Notes: generated by a model from the letters alone, not told the origin. DNA of 12,020 nt from JAJDBU01 sp046756925 (GCA_046756925.1 JBHHXH010000076.1:1-12020); one strand, 5' to 3'. Counted from the stretch's first letter, positions 1 to 7,465 are shown. Numbers and translations: made by a program.

Positions 1-728
1 ATGTGAAAGGGGCTTTTACAGGCGCGATTCAGAACAAGAAGGGGCTTTTTGAGGAAGCGGAAGGGGGAACGCTTTTTTTAGACGAGATCGGTGATACGAG
101 CTTGACATTTCAATCAAAACTTCTTCGGGCACTGCAAGAAGACGAAGCCCGTCCCGTCGGAGGCACGCGGAATGTTAAAATAAACATCCGCTTGGTGGCC
201 GCCACCAACCGTTCTCTAAAAGAGGCCATTGCGAAAAAAACATTTCGTGAAGATTTATATTACCGTTTGGCGGTCATGCCGATTATGATTCCGCCTCTGC
301 GGGGGCGTTTGGATGATATCCCCTTGCTCTCCGAGCATTTTATCCAAAAATACGCGTCTCAAAATAAAAAAGGACCAATGCATCTCTCCAAAGAGGCTGC
401 TGAGTTGTTGCTTCGCATGCCTTGGAAGGGAAATGTTCGAGAATTGGAAAATGTGATCGAACGGGGCGTGTTGGTCTCTCAGGGGTCGGAGATTTCGCTT
501 GAATCCCTGCTGATCGAAGAAGAAATCGATTCGCTGGGATATAATACCGCTTGTTCTTCTCTTTTGAGCGTCACCAAGGAAACCCTCTCGAGGGTGGAAA
601 AAGAACGGATCATGGAATCCTTGGAAAGGCACAATGGCAATAAGTCGATGGCCGCACGTGCATTGGGGATTTCAAGAGCCAGTTTTTACAATAAATTAAA
701 ACGTTACCAGATTCCAAGCAGCCGATGA
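1..728 (+). CDS. Sigma-54-dependent transcriptional activator, C-terminal part (5' end outside window)
   Basis: This protein activates sigma-54 RNA polymerase by ATP hydrolysis and binds upstream DNA sites. The reading frame is open from the first base, so the receiver or sensor domain and Walker A lie upstream of the window. Counting from the codon at position 3, visible parts are the sigma-54-contacting GAFTGA loop (residues 3-8), Walker B GGTLFLDEIG (21-30), sensor I LVAATNR (64-70), the arginine-finger region FREDLYYRL (81-89), sensor II WKGNVRELEN (141-150) and a Fis-type helix-turn-helix (about 200-236, ending SRASFYNKLKRYQI). The usual WPGNVREL reads WKGNVREL here. Family assignment is secure. 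Whether it is a two-component response regulator cannot be seen. The gene downstream is a polysaccharide exporter, and such activators often sit in exopolysaccharide loci, so control of surface polysaccharide is a reasonable inference. Confidence 0.95.
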   Translation, partial: VKGAFTGAIQNKKGLFEEAEGGTLFLDEIGDTSLTFQSKLLRALQEDEARPVGGTRNVKINIRLVAATNRSLKEAIAKKTFREDLYYRLAVMPIMIPPLRGRLDDIPLLSEHFIQKYASQNKKGPMHLSKEAAELLLRMPWKGNVRELENVIERGVLVSQGSEISLESLLIEEEIDSLGYNTACSSLLSVTKETLSRVEKERIMESLERHNGNKSMAARALGISRASFYNKLKRYQIPSSR

Positions 729-832
729 TCTTCCGCCGCGCCGCTTGCTTGCATTTCGGCGCAGGCTTTCCGAACGAATGCTCCTCTGCACGCCTGACCG
801 GATTTCTTAACCGACAAGCGCGTCTCCTCTTT

Positions 833-854
833 GTCTCCTTCTGAGACTTGTTTT
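833..854 (+). terminator. Possible weak terminator after the sigma-54 activator
   Basis: A perfect 5-bp stem, GTCTC (833-837) and GAGAC (843-847) with loop CTTCT, is followed by TTGTTTT (848-854). It lies about 105 bp after the activator stop and before the exporter promoter, where a terminator would be expected. The stem is short and the T-run is interrupted, so this may be chance. Confidence 0.3.
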
Positions 855-910
855 CACTCTAGGCTTTGCGGCCGTTTTCTGTGCCGGTTTCGGTTTTTAG
901 GAAATGATTC

Positions 911-940
911 TTGACAGACCGTGATGGCTTATTATTAAAT
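911..940 (+). promoter_or_regulatory. Sigma-70-type promoter for the SLBB export gene
   Basis: A perfect -35 box TTGACA lies at 911-916. Two -10 choices follow: TATTAA at 933-938 (16-bp spacer) or TTAAAT at 935-940 (18-bp spacer), each 4 of 6 to consensus. Transcription would start near 945, leaving a leader of about 70 nt before the TTG start at 1014. Although a sigma-54 activator lies just upstream, I found no GG-N10-GC sigma-54 element near 985-1010. The rest of the 729-1013 gap shows no gene. Confidence 0.55.
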
Positions 941-1013
941 ACGGCAGGTTGTTGTCGGTTTTTTAATCCATGCCTCTTTTCTCCTTGGCGTATTCTCGAG
1001 GCGGCTTGCCCTG

Positions 1014-4000
1014 TTGAAATCCGAAAATCCATTTGTTTTATTTCATTTCGATTTTTTTCGCATCCATCCGTTCAGGGTGTCCTTGATCTTTCTCCTTATC
1101 TTCTCTTTTTGGTCCGAGATGGCCTTCGCGCAGAATGCGGTGAAGGCCATCGAATCTTTGTCACCGCAGGAGATCCAAAAAGGAAAAGAACTTTTAGAAA
1201 AACAGGCGCGTCAAGGTCAAACGGACCCAAGCCTTCCCGCGGATGCGCCGACACCTCCTACCGTAAAATCGACACCGAAAGATCAGGACGCTGCGCTTCC
1301 CGATCAAGAAGCCGAGGTCCCGAAAACGCCTGAACGCTCGCAGTTCGAGGCCTATCTCCGTGGAGATTTGCCGCAGTCGGTGTCTCTCGATATCGAACAG
1401 TTCGGCTACGAATTATTTCGAGGTCCACCTTCGACTTTCGCCCCGGTTGATATTATTCCAGTCGGACCGGACTATCTTCTCGGACCGGGGGATGAACTTC
1501 GCATCAATATCTGGGGAAAGGTGAATGTGGATCATGTCGTGATTATTGATCGTGACGGAAAGGTCGTTTTGCCTCAATTCGGCACTCTCCATCTTGCAGG
1601 GCTTTCTTTTTCGGAAGCGAAGCGGTTTCTAAGAAAGGAGTTCAGCCGATTCTACAACCCCTCGGAAGTGAAAATGAATGTCAGTATGGGGCAGCTGAGG
1701 TCGATCCGCCTTTTTGTGGTTGGAAAGGCTTTGCGCCCGGGGAGCTATACCCTTTCTTCTTTTTCAAGTCTGATCAACGCCCTCTTCGCGGCAGGCGGAC
1801 CGAGCAAGGTGGGCAGCATGCGGAACATCATGGTAAAACGAAAGGGTGAAACCATCGTTCATTTCGATTTGTACGATCTATTGTTAAAAGGGGACAAAGG
1901 AAGCGATATCCGGCTGATGTCGGAGGATGTGATTTTTATCCCCACGATCGGGTCCCTGGTCGGGATTGCGGGCAATGTGAAAACGCCCGCCATTTACGAA
2001 ACAAAGGGAAAGATGACCTTGCTGAAGTTGGTCGAGATGGCCGGTGGTGTCAATGCGACCGGCTACCTTCAACGCCTGCAGGTCGAGCGGATCTTTGAAA
2101 ATACCGCGAAGACGGTTCTGGACGTTAATTTCGAAACCTTATCGGAAGCCTCCGACATCCCTTTAATGGATGGGGATCTCGTCAAGATATTCTCTATCAA
2201 TAACGAAATTACGAATTCCGTCGTCCTCAAAGGCAATGTCGTTCGTCCGGGAACTTACGAGTGGAAAGCAGGCCTGAGATTTCTCGACCTTGTTCAATCC
2301 GACCGGGATCTGCTTCCGGAGACTGTTTTGGAGTTTGCGCTGATCGAGCGGATGGTCCCACCCGATCATCACAAGGAATATCTTTCCATTCGCCTCGATA
2401 ATCTTTTCTTGGAAGGAGACAGGGGAGAAAACATCCCGCTTCATCCGAACGATAAAATTGTCATCTTTAACCGATGGGACTTGATCGAAAAGAAGACGGT
2501 GCAAATCGATGGCGCAGTCAATAAACCGGGGGACTACGAATATCGAAAAAACATGAAACTCTCGGATCTCCTCAACCTCGCCGGCGGCTTGAAGCGGCCC
2601 GAGCATCCGGAATCTTATCTTAGGGAGGGGATGATCATACGGCGTGTTGCGCCGGACTTTCACGAGGAAAAGCTGGCCTTCGATTTTACGGCCGCGGTCG
2701 TTGAGCGGAAGGAAGCGGCGGATCTGCCGTTGGAGCCGATGGACCGGGTTCGGATATTCGATCGTTGGGATCTGTCTCAAGACCGGAAGGTGAGCATTGC
2801 CGGCGCGGTCAACCAACCGGGAGAATACGCCTGGGCCCGTCAGATGCGCATCTCGGATCTCCTGAATTTGGCAGGAGGGCTCAAGCGGCCCGAGCATCCG
2901 GATTCTTATTTGAAGGAGGGGATGATTATACGGCGTGTTGCGCCGGACTTTCATGAAGAAAAGCTGTCCTTTGATTTTACGGCCGCGGTCGTTGAGCGGA
3001 AGGAAGCGGCGGATCTGCCGTTGGAGCCGATGGACCGGGTTCGGATATTCGATCGTTGGGATCTGTCTCAAGACCGGAAGGTGAGCATTGCCGGCGCGGT
3101 CAACCAACCGGGAGAATACGCCTGGGCCCGTCAGATGCGCATCTCGGATCTCCTGAATTTGGCAGGAGGCTTGAAATATTTCGCCTTCCAAGAATCTGCG
3201 GAGCTCACGCGGATTGCTCCGACAGCGGAAGGCCCGGTGGTCAAACGGGTCCGTATCAATCTCCGGCAAGCTATCGAAGGGAACCTCGATGACAACCTGG
3301 TCCTTCAAGAAGACGATCATCTTTCCGTGCAGACCGTGCCGGAATGGGAACGCTATCGAACTGTTCAAATAGAGGGAGAGGTGCGTTTCCCGGGTACGTA
3401 CACCAGTAAAAAGGGAGAACGTTTGTCCTCTCTGATCGCGCGTGCGGGAGGCTATACCGACAATGCCTATCTGAAGGGTTCGGTCTTTACGAGGGAGTCG
3501 GTTCGTGCGCTTCAGCAGCGGCAGATTGACGATGCCATCGATCGTTTGGAGCAACAACTCCTATCCAAGTCGGCCGTGACCATCGAGTCGGCGCTTTCCA
3601 CCGAGGCCGCACAACAGCATCAAGGCTCGATGGAACAACGGAAGGCCTTGATAGCCAAGATGCGGTCGGCCAAGGCGAAGGGGCGGATGGCGATCCGGCT
3701 GGACGAGCTGGCACGCTTTCAGAATTCCCCTTCCGATATTGTCTTGGAGGAAGGGGATCATTTGGTTATCCCGGAAAGACCCCAGCAGGTCCAAGTGATC
3801 GGGGCGGTTTATAATCAAACGGCGTTTATATTCGATCGAGAGCATACTGTTTCGAATTATCTGAACAAGGCGGGTGGATCGACGCATCTTGCGGATGAAG
3901 ATACGATTTATATTTTGAAGGTCGATGGGACCGCTCTCTCAAAACAACAAACACGTGGATTTTGGAGGCGGGGATTGATGTCAAAAAAACTGGATCCCGG

Positions 4001-4121
4001 CGATACGATCGTTGTCCCGGAGGAGATCGATCGAATCGCCTGGTTAAGAGAGGCGAAAGACATCACTCAAATTCTTTACCAGATTGCCGTGACGGCGGGT
4101 GTCTTGATTGTGACGTTTTAA
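1014..4121 (+). CDS. Large multi-SLBB polysaccharide export protein (Wza-like outer membrane family)
   Basis: Likely forms or caps the outer-membrane/periplasmic channel that exports capsular or exopolysaccharide. It has 1035 residues, much longer than Wza (about 380). A signal peptide runs over residues 1-40 (hydrophobic VSLIFLLIFSFW, then MAFAQ). A Poly_export domain follows (about 150-228, opening PDYLLGPGDELRINIWG). I count eight SLBB-like modules with the 'G.V..PG.Y' and 'L..AGG' signatures, starting near residues 232, 316, 402, 493, 590, 687, 781 and 926. A helical insert lies between the last two. The C-terminus is a hydrophobic helix (QILYQIAVTAGVLIVTF), resembling the membrane helix of Wza-type proteins. 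The TTG start is chosen because GAGGCGG sits at 997-1003 and the later GTG at 1077 would strip the positive charges from the signal peptide. No glycosyltransferase or Wzc gene lies beside it here. Family is secure; the polymer is unknown. Confidence 0.9.
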   Translation: MKSENPFVLFHFDFFRIHPFRVSLIFLLIFSFWSEMAFAQNAVKAIESLSPQEIQKGKELLEKQARQGQTDPSLPADAPTPPTVKSTPKDQDAALPDQEAEVPKTPERSQFEAYLRGDLPQSVSLDIEQFGYELFRGPPSTFAPVDIIPVGPDYLLGPGDELRINIWGKVNVDHVVIIDRDGKVVLPQFGTLHLAGLSFSEAKRFLRKEFSRFYNPSEVKMNVSMGQLRSIRLFVVGKALRPGSYTLSSFSSLINALFAAGGPSKVGSMRNIMVKRKGETIVHFDLYDLLLKGDKGSDIRLMSEDVIFIPTIGSLVGIAGNVKTPAIYETKGKMTLLKLVEMAGGVNATGYLQRLQVERIFENTAKTVLDVNFETLSEASDIPLMDGDLVKIFSINNEITNSVVLKGNVVRPGTYEWKAGLRFLDLVQSDRDLLPETVLEFALIERMVPPDHHKEYLSIRLDNLFLEGDRGENIPLHPNDKIVIFNRWDLIEKKTVQIDGAVNKPGDYEYRKNMKLSDLLNLAGGLKRPEHPESYLREGMIIRRVAPDFHEEKLAFDFTAAVVERKEAADLPLEPMDRVRIFDRWDLSQDRKVSIAGAVNQPGEYAWARQMRISDLLNLAGGLKRPEHPDSYLKEGMIIRRVAPDFHEEKLSFDFTAAVVERKEAADLPLEPMDRVRIFDRWDLSQDRKVSIAGAVNQPGEYAWARQMRISDLLNLAGGLKYFAFQESAELTRIAPTAEGPVVKRVRINLRQAIEGNLDDNLVLQEDDHLSVQTVPEWERYRTVQIEGEVRFPGTYTSKKGERLSSLIARAGGYTDNAYLKGSVFTRESVRALQQRQIDDAIDRLEQQLLSKSAVTIESALSTEAAQQHQGSMEQRKALIAKMRSAKAKGRMAIRLDELARFQNSPSDIVLEEGDHLVIPERPQQVQVIGAVYNQTAFIFDREHTVSNYLNKAGGSTHLADEDTIYILKVDGTALSKQQTRGFWRRGLMSKKLDPGDTIVVPEEIDRIAWLREAKDITQILYQIAVTAGVLIVTF
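2592..3173 (+). repeat. Tandem duplication of a 291-bp SLBB module
   Basis: Unit A (2592-2882, residues 527-623) and unit B (2883-3173, residues 624-720) are head-to-tail copies of exactly 97 codons. By hand count they differ at 12 of 291 positions. Nine differences lie in the first 90 bp, three in the last four bases, and the 197 bp between (2682-2878 versus 2973-3169) are identical. Only three amino acids differ: E/D, R/K and A/S. The preceding module near residue 493 has the same layout but is clearly more diverged. The pattern suggests recent duplication or gene conversion by recombination within the gene. It changes the number of SLBB modules without breaking the frame. Confidence 0.95.
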
Positions 4122-4255
4122 TGAAGGTCGAGACGGTATCCTATTTTTGGAAGGATCTTTTATCGTCATCGGCGGCAGAAAATCCCGCGTGTGCCGAGTC
4201 CGTTGGAAAGCACAACTTAGGATACCCGGAGCCGGTGCCACCATGGGTGACTTGA
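4121..4255 (+). CDS. Short overlapping ORF between the exporter and cysQ (doubtful)
   Basis: A 44-codon frame begins at ATG 4121, sharing its A with the exporter stop (TAATG), and ends at TGA 4255, which is 13 bp inside cysQ. The product would start MKVETVSYFWKDLL and shows no domain, membrane segment or known family. The stop-start overlap at one end and overlap with cysQ at the other would allow ribosomes to pass from the exporter through to cysQ. It may be a real small gene, a remnant of a truncated one, or chance. Nothing besides the geometry supports it. Confidence 0.25.
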   Translation: MKVETVSYFWKDLLSSSAAENPACAESVGKHNLGYPEPVPPWVT

Positions 4256-5052
4256 AGAAAAAAAGGGCCCTCCTGAAGGACATCGTTTTGCTGGCCGAAG
4301 AGGCCGGAGACGCAATTCTATCCGTTTATTCGAAATCCGATTTCGGCACACGCTTCAAGGACGACAATTCCCCTTTGACCGAGGCCGACCTTGCCGCACA
4401 CCATCTGATATTGGAAGGACTGAAGCGATTAACACCTGAGATTCCTGCCCTTTCGGAGGAATCCAAAACGGTATCTTTGGAAAAACGGTTGTCGTGGCCT
4501 CGTTATTGGCTGATCGACCCATTGGATGGCACAAAGGAATTCATTAAGCGGAGTGATGAGTTTACCGTTAATATTGCGTTGATAGACGAGGGGATCTCCA
4601 CGATGGGTGTCGTGCATGCGCCCGCCTTGGGTCTCAGTTACTTTGCCGCGCGCGGGACCGGCGCCTTTAAAAAGACCCAACATGGGGAAGCGTTTCCCAT
4701 TTCCGTCTGCGATTACCGCCGAGGGCCCCTCAAGATCGCCGCAAGCCGATCCCACGGCAAAGAAGCCTTGGCCCGATTTCTCCAAAAAATCGGACCACAC
4801 GAATTGGTGGAGGTCGGCAGTTCGTTAAAATTTTGCTTGGTCGCCGAGGGAACGGTGGCGCTCTACCCACGATTCGGCCGAACGATGGAATGGGATACCG
4901 CCGCCGCGGATTGTATTGTCGTCGAGGCCGGCGGCAGTGTCACCGACATGCAAGGGGAGCCCCTTCGATACAATAAAACCGACCTTGAAAATCCCGATTT
5001 CCTCGTCCGGGGAAATCCGCCGATGCCCCTTGAAAAATACTTCGAACCTTAA
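4243..5052 (+). CDS. cysQ: 3'(2'),5'-bisphosphate nucleotidase CysQ
   Basis: Hydrolyses 3'-phosphoadenosine 5'-phosphate (PAP) to AMP and phosphate, removing the by-product of PAPS-dependent sulfate reduction or sulfotransfer. It belongs to the Mg-dependent, Li-sensitive inositol monophosphatase superfamily and acts in the cytoplasm, often at the membrane. The 269-residue protein matches E. coli CysQ along its length: EAGDAIL (20-26), DNSPLTEADLAAH (41-53), the metal-ligand segment LSEES (70-74), IDPLDGTKEF (91-100), FTVNIALI (107-114), VGSSLKFCLVAEG (191-203) and WDTAAAD (217-223). The ATG at 4243 is preferred because the product then begins just ahead of the conserved EAGDAI helix; a TTG at 4147 would add 32 residues with no match. 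It runs in the exporter's direction. No sulfate-assimilation genes are visible nearby. Confidence 0.93.
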   Translation: MGDLKKKRALLKDIVLLAEEAGDAILSVYSKSDFGTRFKDDNSPLTEADLAAHHLILEGLKRLTPEIPALSEESKTVSLEKRLSWPRYWLIDPLDGTKEFIKRSDEFTVNIALIDEGISTMGVVHAPALGLSYFAARGTGAFKKTQHGEAFPISVCDYRRGPLKIAASRSHGKEALARFLQKIGPHELVEVGSSLKFCLVAEGTVALYPRFGRTMEWDTAAADCIVVEAGGSVTDMQGEPLRYNKTDLENPDFLVRGNPPMPLEKYFEP

Positions 5053-5061
5053 TTCCTTTCG

Positions 5062-5538
5062 TTAGGCCAAGACGATTTCCGGCCGATGAACAATCTCCGA
5101 TGTGACCGAGTTCGCGATAAAGCATTGTGCGTGCGCCTTTTCGACCAGGGCCATCGCTTTTTCTGTGTTTGTCCCCTGCGAGACGAGGATTTTCGGCCGG
5201 AGCAAAACGCAGGCCATGCGCATCTTCTGGTCCTGTTTTTTTAAAATGCCTTCCGCCTCGTCGGTATAGGCGAGTACCCTTATGCCTGCGCCGGAGGCCA
5301 GGGCGAGATAGGTGAGCATTTGGCAGGAGGACAGGGCCATGGTGAACAGTTCTTCCGGATTCAAGCGCTCGGGATCTCCCAAATATTGCGGTGCTGCCGA
5401 TAAACGCATCGGGGCTTTCCCGGGAATCTTTATGAGATGGGATCGATTGTAGGACTGATAATCGAGTGTCGATCCTCCGGTTTCTTCCGTCCATTCCAAA
5501 CGTGTATGAAAGTAGTGCTCGTCTTTTTTCCGTTCCAT
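5062..5538 (-). CDS. OsmC-family peroxiredoxin (SACOL1771-like)
   Basis: Likely reduces organic hydroperoxides in the cytoplasm using a redox-active cysteine pair. The protein has 158 residues. The two family cysteines are present: C72 in ALSSCQMLTYLALA and C139 in AHAQCFIANSV. The segments YFHTRLEWTEETGGST (9-24), GDPERLNPEELF (54-65) and VLLRPKI (111-117) fit the SACOL1771-like branch better than classical Ohr or OsmC; in that branch, from memory, the first cysteine is usually followed by HMLWYLHL. The start is well supported: the ATG at 5538 follows GGAGG (5545-5549 on the complementary strand) with a 6-bp gap. The gene converges on cysQ, with 9 bp between stops, and diverges from aspS across a 163-bp gap with inverted repeats. 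Confidence 0.88.
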   Translation of the reverse strand: MERKKDEHYFHTRLEWTEETGGSTLDYQSYNRSHLIKIPGKAPMRLSAAPQYLGDPERLNPEELFTMALSSCQMLTYLALASGAGIRVLAYTDEAEGILKKQDQKMRMACVLLRPKILVSQGTNTEKAMALVEKAHAQCFIANSVTSEIVHRPEIVLA

Positions 5539-5624
5539 GATGCTCCTCCATCTCTCCTTCCGGGGTGCTTTTAAATGGTTTGTGTGCGGGTGAATCTAGC
5601 ACGATTTTCCCGATAAATCCATAG

Positions 5625-5644
5625 ACGAAATGAACCGGTTTCGT
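5625..5644. repeat. Inverted repeat 1 in the osmC/aspS gap
   Basis: ACGAAA (5625-5630) and TTTCGT (5639-5644) are perfect 6-bp arms around an 8-bp centre that itself contains ACCGGT. It abuts the larger inverted repeat at 5644-5669. It could be an operator half, part of a DNA hairpin, or chance given the short arms. Confidence 0.45.
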
Positions 5645-5669
5645 GTCAATTGTCCCGATTCAATTGACA
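5644..5669. repeat. Perfect 9-bp inverted repeat overlapping the aspS -35 box
   Basis: TGTCAATTG (5644-5652) and CAATTGACA (5661-5669) are exact reverse complements separated by 8 bp. The right arm contains the -35 hexamer TTGACA (5664-5669) of the aspS promoter. The left arm gives the same hexamer reading toward osmC on the other strand, though I see only a poor -10 for that direction. The arm position suits a repressor operator that would block -35 recognition. Alternatively it marks back-to-back -35 boxes. Confidence 0.7.
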
Positions 5670-5693
5670 AGATTTTCGTTCGCGTGCTAACCT
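5664..5693 (+). promoter_or_regulatory. Extended -10 promoter of aspS
   Basis: TTGACA (5664-5669) is a perfect -35 box. After an 18-bp spacer comes TAACCT (5688-5693), a weak -10 helped by an upstream TG at 5685-5686 (TGCTAACCT, extended -10). Transcription should begin around 5699-5702, and the AspRS ATG is at 5702. The leader would therefore be 0-3 nt, and no Shine-Dalgarno sequence is present before the ATG. Confidence 0.55.
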
Positions 5694-5701
5694 GCACCGC
5701 C

Positions 5702-7465
5702 ATGGTTCGAAGCACGTATTGCGGTCAACTTTCGAAGAAAAATATGGACGAGGCGCACACACTTTGCGGCTGGGTGCACCGCCGCCGCGATCACGGCGGC
5801 CTGACCTTTGTAGATTTGCGCGACCGGGAAGGCATCTGCCAAGTGGTCTTCAATCCCCAAATCTCCGAGGCCATCCACCAGCAGGCCCACGGCCTGCGCT
5901 CGGAATTCGTCATTCAGGTCAGCGGCAAGGTCGCTCTGCGTCCGGAAGGCACAGAGAATAAGGACATCCCCACCGGAGAGATCGAAGTGCTTGCGACAGA
6001 TCTGCAGATCTTAAACCGCGCCAAGACTCCGCCCTTTCTCATCGAGGACGACGAAGAAATCTCCGAGCCCCTCCGCTTGCAATACCGCTATTTGGATTTA
6101 AGGCGGCACGGCGTGCAGCGGCACTTCATCCTCCGTCACCATTTGTCTCAAGCCGTGCGGCAATTTTTAAATGCGAACCACTTTTTGGAAATTGAAACGC
6201 CCACGCTCACCAAGAGCACGCCTGAAGGCGCGCGCGACTTCCTCGTACCCAGCCGCCTCAACGCCGGAACGTTTTACGCCCTGCCCCAAAGCCCGCAGCT
6301 TTTTAAGCAGATTTTGATGGTTTCCGGTTTCGACCGCTACTATCAAATCGTCCGCTGTTTTCGCGACGAAGACTTGCGTGCCGACCGTCAGCCGGAGTTC
6401 ACGCAGATTGATCTGGAGCTGTCCTTTGTGGATCGTGAAGATGTGATGACGCTGATGGAAGACATGATCTCTACCGTGTTTTCAGGAATACAGGGGGTTC
6501 AATTCGAATGCCCCTTCCCCCGACTCAGTTATCAAGACGCCATGGACCGCTTCGGCACGGATCGGCCCGATACCCGTTTCGGCCTGGAATTAAGGGATCT
6601 AACGGAGCTGGCTGGAGGTTCCGATTTTAAGGTCTTCCGTTCGGTCGCCGAATCGGGCGGCCGGGTCAAAGGCCTCAATGCCAAGGGTCTGGCAAGCTTG
6701 TCACGGAAAGAGGTCGATCAACTCACACAGGAAGCGATCGCGCGTGGGGCCAAGGGCCTGGCCTGGATGAAGGTCACGCCCGAGGGATTGGAGGCCCCCA
6801 TCACCAAATTCTTTAAGGCGGCATTGTTGGAAGAAATCAAACAAGTGCTGGAGGCCGAGGCGGGCGACCTGCTCCTCTTTGTCGCCGACAAGGCTCAGGT
6901 CGTTTACGATGTGCTCGGATCGCTTCGTCTCAGCCTGGGCCATCGGCTGAACCTGATCGATGAAAAATCCTTTCAAGCCCTCTGGGTCACCGGCTTCCCG
7001 CTCTTGGAATACGACGAAACCGAAAAGCGCTACGTCGCCATCCACCATCCCTTTACCGGCCCCATGGACGAAGACCTGCCCCTGCTGGAGACCGATCCCT
7101 TGAAGGCCCGCGCCAAGGCCTACGATCTGGTCGTCAACGGCGTCGAACTCGGGGGCGGCAGCATCCGTATTCATCAGGAAGCGGTGCAGTCGAAGATCTT
7201 CGACCTGCTGGGGATCGGCAAGGAAGAAGCTTCGCAAAAATTCGGTTTTTTGTTGGAGGCCCTGCAATATGGCGCGCCACCCCATGGCGGCATCGCCTTT
7301 GGTCTCGACCGCATGGTGGCGCTCTTGGCGGGGGTCGAATCCATTCGGGATGTGATCGCCTTTCCGAAAACACAGAAAGGGATTTGCTTGATGACGGATG
7401 CCCCTTCGGAAGTCGATGACCGCCAGTTAATAGATCTGCATATCAAGAAAACACCACGCCTTTAG
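5702..7465 (+). CDS. aspS: Aspartyl-tRNA synthetase, probably non-discriminating
   Basis: Charges tRNA-Asp with aspartate, and probably tRNA-Asn as well, in the cytoplasm. It has 587 residues, normal for bacterial AspRS. Order: N-terminal OB-fold anticodon-binding domain (about 1-110, LCGWVHRRRDHGG), class II core with motif 1 (IETPTLTKSTPEGARDFLVPSR), motif 2 CFRDEDLRADRQPEFTQID, a GAD insertion, then motif 3 around GIAFGLDRMVALLAG. The start is placed at ATG 5702, not the in-frame ATG at 5630: from 5702 the product begins MVRSTYCGQL like known AspRS, and the extra 24 residues match nothing. His31 (RRDHGG) and the RPEGTEN loop near residue 83 resemble non-discriminating AspRS; E. coli has Leu in RRDLGS. 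That type works with the GatCAB amidotransferase, which is not in this window. Family certain; specificity inferred. Confidence 0.97.
   Translation: MVRSTYCGQLSKKNMDEAHTLCGWVHRRRDHGGLTFVDLRDREGICQVVFNPQISEAIHQQAHGLRSEFVIQVSGKVALRPEGTENKDIPTGEIEVLATDLQILNRAKTPPFLIEDDEEISEPLRLQYRYLDLRRHGVQRHFILRHHLSQAVRQFLNANHFLEIETPTLTKSTPEGARDFLVPSRLNAGTFYALPQSPQLFKQILMVSGFDRYYQIVRCFRDEDLRADRQPEFTQIDLELSFVDREDVMTLMEDMISTVFSGIQGVQFECPFPRLSYQDAMDRFGTDRPDTRFGLELRDLTELAGGSDFKVFRSVAESGGRVKGLNAKGLASLSRKEVDQLTQEAIARGAKGLAWMKVTPEGLEAPITKFFKAALLEEIKQVLEAEAGDLLLFVADKAQVVYDVLGSLRLSLGHRLNLIDEKSFQALWVTGFPLLEYDETEKRYVAIHHPFTGPMDEDLPLLETDPLKARAKAYDLVVNGVELGGGSIRIHQEAVQSKIFDLLGIGKEEASQKFGFLLEALQYGAPPHGGIAFGLDRMVALLAGVESIRDVIAFPKTQKGICLMTDAPSEVDDRQLIDLHIKKTPRL

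Noticed and set aside
985..1010. Possible sigma-54 promoter (TTGGCG ... CTTGCC) before the exporter
   Set aside because: The GG and GC elements are not 10 bp apart as required.
2163..3557. Long open frame (464 codons) on the minus strand opposite the exporter
   Set aside because: It lies wholly inside a strong coding gene, contains the mirror of its repeat, and has no recognisable domain; duplication of an open antisense stretch explains the length.
4147..4242. TTG-started N-terminal extension of CysQ
   Set aside because: CysQ family proteins begin close to the EAGDAI helix, and the extension has no similarity or signal.
5630..5701. Upstream in-frame ATG for AspRS adding 24 residues
   Set aside because: The extra residues match no AspRS, no ribosome-binding site precedes it, and it would put the promoter inside the coding region. 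Starting at 5702 places His31 at its expected number.
6701..7285. 194-codon minus-strand frame inside aspS
   Set aside because: Shadow of a strongly conserved synthetase frame; no ribosome-binding site or domain.
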